Source: Aquimixticola soesokkakensis
GTDB lineage: Bacteria > Pseudomonadota > Alphaproteobacteria > Rhodobacterales > Rhodobacteraceae
NCBI RefSeq assembly: GCF_900172375.1
Contig: NZ_FWFS01000008.1
Location: forward strand, 62,001-126,000
Length of the DNA stretch: 64,000 nucleotides
Direction: 5' to 3'
This document shows, piece after piece, positions 15,622 to 22,855 of this stretch. A program made the translations under genes and the position numbers. Position 1 is the stretch's first letter, and each line of letters begins with the position of its first letter. The notes under the pieces were generated by a model. The model worked only from the letters and a program-made list of their open reading frames with translations. It had not been told where the DNA came from and did no database searches.

Positions 15622-17697
15622 ATGACAGAAGACAATCAGTTTGCGGACATCCTCCGGGAAGATATCAAACTGCTGTCCGAAGCTAATGGCACTTCCATGG
15701 AAGAAGCCTTCTTTGCCCGTGCCTCGGACACGATCACTGGTTCTGGTGAGATTGAAGCCTTGGAGTATTTTCACCATCGGGGCACGCCTCAGTCCGGAAT
15801 AAGGGTGGATGGCTGGGGCGGCGATCCGCGGAAGTCCAAGCAGCTCACATTGCTCGTCATAGACCACGCGGACGATCCGCAGGCTCCGACACTGACTGGC
15901 ACAGAGTTGAATAGCCAGTTCAAACGTCCGCTCAGATTCTTGAAGGCTGCGCTCGATGAGGATTGGCGAAACAGGCTCGAGGAAACATCTCCTGGATTTG
16001 AGCTCGCCGACATGATCGCCGCGCGTTGGTCTTCAGTGAAGAAAATACGACTTCTACTGCTCACGGATCGCCGGCTTAGCAGTCGTGTTGATGGGCGGGA
16101 CATGACCGAGTTTATGGAGCGCGCGGTCAGCTACAGCGTTTGGGATGTCACGCGTCTCGAACGTATCGAAAGCTCTGCGCTTGGACGAGAGGATATCATC
16201 GTCAACTTTGAACAGCATGGAGGAGCCATTCCCGTTCTTCCCGCACACATGCCGGACTCACCCTACGAAGCATATCTTGCAGCTCTTCCCGGACCAGTCC
16301 TGGCGTCGATCTACGACCGTTGGGAGGCGCGCCTCTTGGAACAGAACGTCCGCGTTTTCCTCCAAGCGAGGGGCAATGTGAATAAGGGCATCAAGAAGAC
16401 TATTGAAGAAGATCCATCGATGTTCTTCGCCTACAACAACGGAATCACGGCCACCGCCGAGGCCGTCGAAATCGAGAACCGGGATGGCGTGCCGATGATG
16501 ACACGTCTTACGAACCTTCAGATCGTGAACGGTGGACAGACGAGTGCCTCGATCCATTCAGCACTGCGTGACGGCAAGGACTTGTCGAAGACATTCATCC
16601 AGATGAAATTATCCATTGTCGATGCTGAAAAGGCTGAGAAGATAGTGCCGGATATTTCCCGGTATGCGAACAGCCAGAACCGAATTGCTGCCGCGGACTT
16701 CTTCTCTAACCATCCATTCCACGTCAGGATGGAGGAGATTTCGCGGAGGCTATACGCTCCAGCCAAAGATGGGAACTTTACGCAGAGCCGCTGGTTCTAT
16801 GAGCGAGCACGCGGTCAGTTCGCGGACCGTCGGTCCAACTTGACGGCTGCACAGCGCCGGAAGTTCGACCTTGAACACCCGCGAACGCAACTTTTCACAA
16901 AGACAGACCTGGCCAAAGCTGAGATGACGTGGCGGGGCCGACCCGAAATCGTGAGCCTCGGAGCCCAGAAGAACTTCGCGAATTTCGCGCACGTCATCGG
17001 CAAGGAATGGGATAAGCGAGAAGAAGGCTTCTCCGAGGAATGGTTCAGAAACGCAATTTCAAAGCTAATTATTTTCAGAAGGACGGAGAAGATAGTCTCC
17101 GACGCAGCCTCATCTTGGTATACAGGAGGCTTGCGCGCAAATACCGTATGCTACGCTATCTCGAAGCTGGTGCATGACATTTCGGAGAAAGGTCAATCGA
17201 TTGATCTGCGGCTAATCTGGAACAATCAAGCTTTGCCCGAGCAACTCGTGGATGTCCTCGATCAATATGGCGAGGCTATGCATTTGCACTTACTATCTCC
17301 GCAAGCTGGAGGGAGCAACCCAACGGAATGGGCAAAGAAGAAAGCCTGTGTAGAAGCTGCTAGGGTAATGGAGCTGGAGTTACGCAGTGACCTGTCCCAA
17401 ATACTGATTGGCTCTGCCGAGCGGCGCGAGCGGGTAACCGAAGGGCGTCGCGATCAAAGGGTCGTAAGTGGGATCCAAGCGCAGGCTGCCGTTGCCGAGA
17501 TGGGGTCCGGCGAGTGGGCCCGCCTGCGTGACTGGGTGCGAGATTCCGGCATGCGATTGTCGCATTCCGAAGATGGAGTTCTGGAGGCAGCAACGCATAT
17601 CCGCCTTCGTCCACTTTCTGAAGCCCAATCGATAAAGGCGATGGCTGTGCTGGAGCGGGCGCGGGGCGAGGGCTTTCGACCGCCAAATGTGCGCTGA
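15622..17697 (+). CDS. AIPR (abortive infection phage resistance) family protein
   Basis: A protein of 691 residues from the ATG at 15622, which has AAGG nine nt upstream; an ATG at 15592 would add ten residues and overlap the previous gene. The AIPR core is recognisable: EQNVRVFLQARGNVNKGIKKT (around 240-260), FFAYNNGITATAE (268-280), and LQIVNGGQTSASI (298-310). The N-terminal 100 residues have a pattern (EIEALEYFHHRG, then GIRVDGWGGD, then LTLLVIDH) that could be a divergent PD-(D/E)XK fold with an incomplete active site. AIPR proteins were named from plasmid-borne phage resistance; their biochemical role is not settled. It is the last gene of the five-gene operon. Confidence 0.88.
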   Translation: MTEDNQFADILREDIKLLSEANGTSMEEAFFARASDTITGSGEIEALEYFHHRGTPQSGIRVDGWGGDPRKSKQLTLLVIDHADDPQAPTLTGTELNSQFKRPLRFLKAALDEDWRNRLEETSPGFELADMIAARWSSVKKIRLLLLTDRRLSSRVDGRDMTEFMERAVSYSVWDVTRLERIESSALGREDIIVNFEQHGGAIPVLPAHMPDSPYEAYLAALPGPVLASIYDRWEARLLEQNVRVFLQARGNVNKGIKKTIEEDPSMFFAYNNGITATAEAVEIENRDGVPMMTRLTNLQIVNGGQTSASIHSALRDGKDLSKTFIQMKLSIVDAEKAEKIVPDISRYANSQNRIAAADFFSNHPFHVRMEEISRRLYAPAKDGNFTQSRWFYERARGQFADRRSNLTAAQRRKFDLEHPRTQLFTKTDLAKAEMTWRGRPEIVSLGAQKNFANFAHVIGKEWDKREEGFSEEWFRNAISKLIIFRRTEKIVSDAASSWYTGGLRANTVCYAISKLVHDISEKGQSIDLRLIWNNQALPEQLVDVLDQYGEAMHLHLLSPQAGGSNPTEWAKKKACVEAARVMELELRSDLSQILIGSAERRERVTEGRRDQRVVSGIQAQAAVAEMGSGEWARLRDWVRDSGMRLSHSEDGVLEAATHIRLRPLSEAQSIKAMAVLERARGEGFRPPNVR

Positions 17698-17771
17698 GAT
17701 CGAAGTCCACCGTGCGCCGTGCCAAAAGAGGCAGACCTGTTCGATGCGATGATGTGGCTTTCGGCATTCTT

Positions 17772-17795
17772 CCGCTTTCTCCCATCAGAAAGCGG
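17772..17795. terminator. Perfect 9-bp hairpin downstream of the AIPR gene
   Basis: CCGCTTTCT (17772-17780) pairs with AGAAAGCGG (17787-17795) around CCCATC. It lies 75 nt after the AIPR stop. There is no T-run; the right arm runs into GGAGGCG, a ribosome-site-like sequence before ATG 17804, so the stem could also control translation of what follows. Confidence 0.4.
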
Positions 17796-17803
17796 AGGCG
17801 AAG

Positions 17804-17953
17804 ATGACAATGAAACTTGGCTTTGAAGTCCAGGAAATGATGGAGAGTGGATCACGTGAGCCGAGACAAGACTTTGACGGTCTTTGCGACCGTTCTGTTC
17901 CTGGCCGGTGCGCCGGCCTTGGCTACGGATTGTTCCGCTTGGCCGCGGTTTAG
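17804..17953 (+). CDS. Possible 49-residue leader ORF with strong ribosome site
   Basis: The ATG at 17804 follows GGAGG five nt upstream, the best such site in the neighbourhood. It opens a 49-residue frame (MTMKLGFEVQEMMESGSREP at the start) that overlaps the secreted-protein gene at 17856 in another frame. The site is partly sequestered by the 17772-17795 hairpin. It could be a translated leader or a decayed gene start. No family recognised. Confidence 0.25.
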   Translation: MTMKLGFEVQEMMESGSREPRQDFDGLCDRSVPGRCAGLGYGLFRLAAV

Positions 17954-18440
17954 CGCCAGCGAGCCGGCGCTGGCGCCACTCTCGGTGAAGGCTGGCAATA
18001 TCGGCCCGCACTTGAGCGATTCGCCGCATTCGGATGGGGTCAAGCTCAGCTCGAAGCTGAAAGGCCGCGACCTCTGGATCGATATCACCGCCTTTCCGGG
18101 AACCACGAGTGCCGTGGTCGCGCCCCGCATGGTCATGCAGCTTGGGCGACTGGCGGATGAAAGTTTCGATCGGGTAGTGCTGGCAGACGATTCGGAAGGT
18201 CTTTTTACCCTGACCGAGCCGGAGGTCCGCATGATCGGGTGTCAGTTCATCTGGGGTCGTGAGGGCGGGCAGAACCCAATAGCGCTGATGCGCGAGATGT
18301 ATCGCGCGATGCGACACTACGGGTCAGGCGCACCGATCACGACGGCATTCACCGGGCGTTTGCTCGGCGATACGAGCCTTGCGATGCAGATCAACAACGA
18401 GATCGTCCTGCCGAAATGGGTGATCTCGGCGGTCCAGTAG
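17856..18440 (+). CDS. Secreted hypothetical protein at island end
   Basis: About 194 residues from the GTG at 17856 (GGAG ten nt upstream); a GTG at 17847 is the alternative. The N-terminus TLTVFATVLFLAGAPALA is a typical Sec signal peptide with a signal peptidase I site after ALA. The mature part has a Cys soon after cleavage and another in MIGCQFIWG. It includes WIDITAFPGTTSAVVAPRM and a helical LMREMYRAMRHYG region, and probably sits in the periplasm. I recognise no family. It is separated from the defence operon by about 150 bp and may be passenger DNA of the island. Confidence 0.6.
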   Translation: MSRDKTLTVFATVLFLAGAPALATDCSAWPRFSASEPALAPLSVKAGNIGPHLSDSPHSDGVKLSSKLKGRDLWIDITAFPGTTSAVVAPRMVMQLGRLADESFDRVVLADDSEGLFTLTEPEVRMIGCQFIWGREGGQNPIALMREMYRAMRHYGSGAPITTAFTGRLLGDTSLAMQINNEIVLPKWVISAVQ

Positions 18441-18704
18441 AACGCCGGGCCTGTAGCGCCACTTTCGCCTTGCACTCGTGGCCGCTGACCGTGCGTTTAC
18501 CAATCACGCGGTTTTTTTGGGGGGGGATAGTCGGTGGTAAAATTTGTTGTGGTCTTAGTTTCGCGGGCCACCCCAGAAAACGCAGCAGACGCCCTTAACT
18601 TTTCCGAGTTGTTTGAACCGGCTAAGTTGGAAATTTCTATCTCAACAGGCAAGATCGACATGAGTTGACAACGAAGTCTAAACGAGCGCGAGACCCGAAA
18701 TTTT

Positions 18705-18745
18705 CTGGGTTGGCGCTGGACGCAATGCGTGCAACGCCAACCCAG
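18705..18745. repeat. Perfect 11-bp inverted repeat
   Basis: CTGGGTTGGCG (18705-18715) and CGCCAACCCAG (18735-18745) are exact reverse complements with a 19-nt spacer that itself contains ACGCAATGCGT. It is about 140 bp inside the candidate right end of the island. It may be a terminator-like stem or recombinase/excisionase binding arms. Confidence 0.5.
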
Positions 18746-18761
18746 ATCTTGTCACCAACCC

Positions 18762-18893
18762 TCAGTCACCGGTTTTTTCGTCCCAAGTTTGCGACGTCGT
18801 GTTCGCCGTTGTAGCCATCGACTGAAGAAGCCCGCGAACCGCCATCAACTCATCGAAAAACTTGTTCGAACTTTCTCCTTTTAGGTGCACCAT
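18762..18893 (-). CDS. Possible 43-residue ORF or truncated gene end
   Basis: A short frame from ATG 18893 (MVHLKGESSNKFFDELMAVR at the start) to TGA. Its composition looks protein-like (amphipathic KFFDELMAVRGLLQSMA). The open frame continues only six codons upstream before a stop. It begins exactly on the candidate attachment core, so it may be the 3' remnant of a gene cut by integration. No family recognised. Confidence 0.25.
   Translation of the reverse strand: MVHLKGESSNKFFDELMAVRGLLQSMATTANTTSQTWDEKTGD
18884..18892. other. Candidate right attachment core (GGTGCACCA)
   Basis: An exact copy of the last nine bases of tRNA-Arg (5099-5107). GTTCGAA, also in the tRNA T-arm, occurs 14 nt to the left (18864-18870), but the spacing differs from the tRNA. 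If this is attR, the island is about 13.8 kb. The match is too short to be certain. Confidence 0.3.
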
Positions 18894-19240
18894 AAACTCA
18901 ATCTCAAAAATTTATTCTGCCATTGCTTTTAAGGCGTTAACTCGGCGTTTTCGCTTTTTCTTTCCTCTGGTTTTTGCAGTGTTTTCTGCCAACGATTAGA
19001 CCTCGCTGGCCTCACGCCAGTCGAATATGCAAGCCGATCAGAAGAGGACCAAGACCTGAACAGAGCCAACTAAATTGGCGGACTCAATCGGGAGCAGGTC
19101 AGCGGCAGTTGATTGCCGCGCGCCGCAACATTTGGACTGAAGATCGGCGATGCGAACGGAGCTGTCCGTCGTTTCGCTCGATCAAGTGGTTGCTTTTCCT
19201 GGATTTCCCGACTTCCATCATTCAGTGAGGTCCGTTCCGG

Positions 19241-19783
19241 TTAGCTGAAAGTGACTTCGGACGAAATGATCTGACTGATCGTTCCACCACTGTTCACAGC
19301 AGTATAGATGGATCTGGGCGGGCGGGCGGCCTCCTCCACGCGACGGCATACCCAGTCCCTTGCTTCCATCGATTTCAGTGACTGAGACAGCGCCCGATCT
19401 GTAATCGCCGGCAGGCGTCGCTTGATGTCGATGAAATGGCTTGGCTTGTGGAGCGTCGTCAGAACCGGCAAAGTCCATGACCGGCGCAGCAAGGGCCAAT
19501 CTTCCTCTGTTGAAACACCGTTAATTTTGTCAGCGATGGCCGCGACCTGTCTTCCCAGGTCCGTGAGCCTGAATTCCGGGCGCAGCGGATGGCCGAAACC
19601 GGGGTTTCGTTCAAGCAAGCCCTGTTCGATTAAATGATCCATGCTTTGCGCGAAGGCTGTTCTGCTTGCGCCCGTCGCGGCCAGGAGTGGAGCTTGGCGT
19701 CCGGGGGTGCCTGACTGGAGGGCAGATAGGATGGGCATCGCCCAGGCTCTTGAAGTGATGTTGACAAGCAAAATTATGTCCAT
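19241..19783 (-). CDS. HxlR-like winged-helix transcriptional regulator
   Basis: A protein of 180 residues with what looks like two consecutive winged-helix units: residues 1-85 (TGASRTAFAQSMDHLIEQGLLERN, then LRPEFRLTDLGRQV) and 95-170. The second unit has the HxlR pattern FIDIKRRLPAITDRALSQSLKSMEARDWVCRRV. HxlR regulators are small DNA-binding proteins, often controlling an adjacent divergent detoxification gene. It is divergent from the VOC-family gene at 19823 with only 39 bp between start codons, so autoregulation and control of that gene are likely. The ligand is unknown. Confidence 0.75.
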   Translation of the reverse strand: MDIILLVNITSRAWAMPILSALQSGTPGRQAPLLAATGASRTAFAQSMDHLIEQGLLERNPGFGHPLRPEFRLTDLGRQVAAIADKINGVSTEEDWPLLRRSWTLPVLTTLHKPSHFIDIKRRLPAITDRALSQSLKSMEARDWVCRRVEEAARPPRSIYTAVNSGGTISQIISSEVTFS

Positions 19784-19788
19784 AAAGT
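19761..19788 (+). promoter_or_regulatory. Predicted promoter of the VOC-family gene
   Basis: TTGACA (19761-19766), a 16-bp spacer and TAAAGT (19783-19788) precede the VOC gene. The adjacent AT-rich near-palindrome TATAGTTAGTATA (about 19789-19801) would be a natural operator for the divergent HxlR-like regulator. Sequence match only. Confidence 0.4.
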
Positions 19789-19822
19789 ATAGTTAGTATA
19801 TTTTATTTCGTAAGGAAAGCCC

Positions 19823-20203
19823 ATGTCACTTATTTCCGTCGATCAGACCATCACCATCGCGATGTCCGTCAGCGATCGCCACGCAAGCGCCAAATGGTAC
19901 AAAAACATGCTGGGCTTTGAGCTGCTTTATCATGCCGATGACGCAGGTTGGTCCGAGCTCGAGACGAACACGCCCGGGGTCGTCATCGGCCTTGGCGAGC
20001 ATACCAAGCCAGCACCTGGAAACTGTGTGCCAGTCTTCGGGATCGCCGATCTGGATATGGCGCGGCAGAAACTGGAGCAGGCCAAAGTGGCATTTGATGG
20101 TGAGACGGATGTCGTCGAGGGCATGGTCAAGACCGCAACTTTCTACGACCCCGACGGCAATGCGCTGATGCTTGCGCAGGATTTGACCAGTGGCATTGAC
20201 TAG
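19823..20203 (+). CDS. VOC (glyoxalase/bleomycin-resistance) family protein
   Basis: A 126-residue, single-module VOC protein. It shows the paired beta-alpha-beta-beta-beta pattern: ITIAMSVSDRHASAKWYKNMLGFELLYHADDAGWSEL, and in the second half FGIADLDMARQKLEQ ending with ATFYDPDGNALMLAQ, the signature Asp-Pro-(D/E)-Gly-Asn strand. Members bind a metal and act as lyases, dioxygenases or drug-binding proteins; the substrate cannot be told here. AAGGA is well placed before the ATG. Probably regulated by the divergent HxlR-like protein. Confidence 0.85.
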   Translation: MSLISVDQTITIAMSVSDRHASAKWYKNMLGFELLYHADDAGWSELETNTPGVVIGLGEHTKPAPGNCVPVFGIADLDMARQKLEQAKVAFDGETDVVEGMVKTATFYDPDGNALMLAQDLTSGID

Positions 20204-20516
20204 CACGCCGATTTCGAGCGGCCTTTGCGATACCGTTGCCAATGCCCGACAGGCCTTTTCGGGGTCCGCGCCCCGGTATTGACGTGTCTGGCTTTGGCCA
20301 GCTCCCGCTACACGGCATCGTTCCAAAGCCGGTCCGTGCGATCGCCGAGCGGCTTATTCCCGCAAACGCGACCGTGTTTGTGAAGAAAGTCGCGCATGAT
20401 GCGCAACGCTCGGTGACGGTCTGCGCGACACGTAGCAGCGCGGACATTGCTACCGTTGATCTGGGCACATCGAATGGCGCCTTACGCGGCTGGCGATATG
20501 GCTGTATAATTCTTGG
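20204..20516. other. 313-bp stretch without a supported gene
   Basis: A 94-codon plus-strand frame (TTG start near 20236) and an overlapping minus-strand frame are open here. Neither has a ribosome site or a family I recognise. The plus frame ends in an ATGA overlap with the next gene, which may be chance. The sequence could be a decayed gene or transposase remnant. Confidence 0.35.
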
Positions 20517-21026
20517 ATGACCACGCACATTGCACTACTTCGAGCGGTAAATGTCGGCGGAACCGGCAAGTTGGCGATGGCCGACCTTCGGTTGATGGCC
20601 GAAGAGGCCGGAATGTCAGATGTGCGGACCTATATCCAATCCGGTAATCTTGTCTTCTCGTCTGAAGATCCATCCGGTGCAAAGATGGCTCTCGAAAAGA
20701 GCCTCGAAGACTATGCAGGGAAGGCCGTGGGCGTCATGCTTCGATCTGCCCAAGAGATGCAGGATGTCCTGAATGCCAATCCTTTCCAAGAGGCCAACCC
20801 GAGCAAGATCGGGGTCCTCTTTTTGAACGACGCTCCGCCGCGCGACACTGTGCTGATTGCAAAAGGTCGGGCTGACGAAGAAATCGTGTTGGGAGCGCGC
20901 GAAGTCTACATTCATTTCCCCTCCGGCATGGGCCGAACAAAACTGCGTTTGCCCGTCATGTCTGAAGGCACCGTGCGAAACGTCAACACCATCGGGACGC
21001 TCGTGAAAATGGCGACCGATACATAA
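20517..21026 (+). CDS. DUF1697 family protein
   Basis: A 169-residue cytoplasmic protein matching the DUF1697 family from end to end. It starts HIALLRAVNVGGTGKLAMADLRLMAEEAG, continues VRTYIQSGNLVFSS, and ends GMGRTKLRLPV with TVRNVNTIGTLVKMA. The biochemical function of the family is unknown. It sits alone in a region that may be accessory. Confidence 0.88.
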   Translation: MTTHIALLRAVNVGGTGKLAMADLRLMAEEAGMSDVRTYIQSGNLVFSSEDPSGAKMALEKSLEDYAGKAVGVMLRSAQEMQDVLNANPFQEANPSKIGVLFLNDAPPRDTVLIAKGRADEEIVLGAREVYIHFPSGMGRTKLRLPVMSEGTVRNVNTIGTLVKMATDT

Positions 21027-21322
21027 ACCGCCAAAGAACCGCCCGTTGCGACAATGCATCACGTCGGCAACGTGGGGCTTGCGGGTGACATACGGCAGCG
21101 AGCCGTCTATCTCGACGCCCTGATCCTCAGGCGCTCCTTGGGCGGGGTCTTCTCAGCGCGATGCACGATTTTTGCAGCTATGCCTATGTCGTTTTACGTC
21201 GCATTGCGGCAGTAGATGCGCCCTTGCGCCCAGATTTTCCACGCTTTCCCCCCGCCTGCGCCGCTTTTTGGCCGTGTTGCGCGGCAAGAGTTGATCCTGT
21301 GTTCATCTTGGAGGATCGACCG

Positions 21323-21640
21323 ATGGAAACGCTGACGCAGGCCCTGTTGGCCTTTGACACGAAGATGATGTCGCTCTCGCCGGAGCAAAATATGCAAATC
21401 TTTGCGCTGGGACTCGGGCTGATTGCTCTCTCGGTCGCCTTGCTGTTGTTCCAGAAAATGCGCGCAGGCAAAGCACCGCACAGCGCGGTAAAAGCTGTCA
21501 AGGAAAAGCCCTGCAATATTCCCGGTGTGGCCCTGCCCAAACGCGCGCAGCCCAGTTCGCGCGGCTTCCTTGCGCGGCGCAGCGACGAGGACGACCCCTT
21601 CGTGCGTCGCGTATCGGAAATGCGCAAACTCGCGGCGTAA
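21323..21640 (+). CDS. Small single-pass membrane hypothetical protein
   Basis: A 105-residue protein from the ATG at 21323, chosen because GGAGG lies 7 nt upstream; the open frame extends to 21161 without support. One transmembrane helix (MQIFALGLGLIALSVALLLF, about residues 27-46) is followed by a basic cytoplasmic tail ending in DEDDPFVRRVSEMRKLAA. Family not recognised. It converges on mipZ. Confidence 0.6.
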   Translation: METLTQALLAFDTKMMSLSPEQNMQIFALGLGLIALSVALLLFQKMRAGKAPHSAVKAVKEKPCNIPGVALPKRAQPSSRGFLARRSDEDDPFVRRVSEMRKLAA

Positions 21641-21807
21641 TGGCCCCGCGACGCCTGCGCCTGCACTTGAGCGCGGCCCGCGACAGCCGGTTGACATTGT
21701 GGAGCGCCTTTCAAAACAAGAGCGCCTTTCAAACGACGAAAACGGCCCCCTTCGGGACCGCTGTCTCTGCCCGTTCGAGGGGCGCCGGGGTGGCCTGAAA
21801 ACGGGGT

Positions 21808-22620
21808 CTAGAAATCGACGTCCACAGCGGGCAGGCGCAATTCCTTGAGCAAATCACGCAATTCTTGACGGGCGGCGACGTTGGAGATGTTCATCTGCCC
21901 TTTGACGCCCACATCGCGCAGATCAAGCAATGTCAGCCCGCGCGGGAACAATTCGCGAAAGATAACCCGTTCGGAAAAACCGGGCGCAACGCGAAAACCG
22001 ATGCGTTTTGACAGGTCGTCGAGCGCTTGCCCGACCTTTTTCTTGTTGTGCATCTGTTGCGCGCCCAAACGGTTACGCAACACAATCCAGTCGATGGGCT
22101 TGAGGCCCGCCTGAGCGCGCAATTGCCGCGCGTTCCACACCATTTCGGAGTAGACCGAGGGGCCGAGGATTTTGTTGGTTTCAGGATCGGTGCGCGCCAG
22201 CAGATCAAAGTCGATGTAGCTGTCGTTGAGCGGCGTTACCAAAGTGTCCGCCAAGGAATGCGCCACCTGACTGAGACGGGTGTGCGATCCGGGGCAGTCG
22301 ATCACCAGAAAATCGCATTCGTTTTCAAGGCTGGCAACGGCAAGGGACAGGCGGCGGTCGAAAATATTCTCGCCCTCGCTCAGGTCGGCCTGCTCGACCG
22401 CTGGCAGGTCGCGATAAATCGGTGTGGGAAGTTCCAGATCGTTGCGCGCACAAAACGCGGCGCGGTTTTCGAGATAGCGCCCGAAACTTTTCTGCCGCAG
22501 GTCAAGGTCGAGGGCGCCGACTTTATGGCCCATGCGCGCCAGCGCCGTTGCGGTGTGCATCGAAACGGTGGATTTGCCCGCGCCGCCTTTTTCGTTCCCT
22601 ACGATGATGATGTGCGCCAC
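21808..22620 (-). CDS. mipZ: Division-plane positioning ATPase MipZ
   Basis: About 270 residues from a GTG start giving MAHIIIVGNEKGGAGKST; a TTG at 22641 would add seven residues. It is a ParA/MinD-type ATPase with deviant Walker A GNEKGGAGKST and LDLDLRQKSFGRYLENR. It also carries the DCPGSHTRL switch segment and the MipZ-specific RNRLGAQQMHNKK and GFSERVIFRELFPRGLTLLDL stretches. In Caulobacter, MipZ forms gradients from the ParB-marked poles and blocks FtsZ assembly away from midcell. The match over the full length to that family is strong. Confidence 0.9.
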   Translation of the reverse strand: MAHIIIVGNEKGGAGKSTVSMHTATALARMGHKVGALDLDLRQKSFGRYLENRAAFCARNDLELPTPIYRDLPAVEQADLSEGENIFDRRLSLAVASLENECDFLVIDCPGSHTRLSQVAHSLADTLVTPLNDSYIDFDLLARTDPETNKILGPSVYSEMVWNARQLRAQAGLKPIDWIVLRNRLGAQQMHNKKKVGQALDDLSKRIGFRVAPGFSERVIFRELFPRGLTLLDLRDVGVKGQMNISNVAARQELRDLLKELRLPAVDVDF

Positions 22621-22855
22621 GCTTCTTGTCCCGTCTGTCAAAGTGCAACCTCGTTTCCGGTCGAGGTTTTTTTAACGGTATGGCCTTTTTTGACCGCCCT
22701 GCGCAAGGTTCTTGCTGCGTGCAGCTTGGGGAGATTCGCGTCAAGGCAGGCAACTTTTTTGCCTCGGCTTGCGTTGTACTTCCAACTTGCTGGCGAGGGA
22801 GGCGCTGCAAATGACTGCGTGCCTCCTGCCAGCTTATGGAATTTGAGGAAGACAC

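Larger units (their letters stand above)
18441..19240. other. Gene-poor right end of the island
   Basis: About 800 bp without a convincing gene. It contains an abrupt T7-G8 run (18511-18525), a perfect 11-bp inverted repeat (18705-18745), a possible 43-codon minus-strand ORF (18762-18893), the candidate right attachment core (18884-18892) and an A/T-rich stretch around 18890-18980. The plus-strand frames here show no family resemblance. This looks like the junction of mobile and chromosomal DNA. Confidence 0.5.

Noticed and set aside
18501-18530. T/G homopolymer run as a sequencing error or frameshift site
   Set aside because: It lies outside any supported gene, so it cannot be judged and does not affect an annotation.
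20236-20520. 94-codon frame with ATGA overlap to DUF1697 gene
   Set aside because: The overlap looks like translational coupling, but the frame has a TTG start, no ribosome site and no recognisable family; the opposite strand is open as well.
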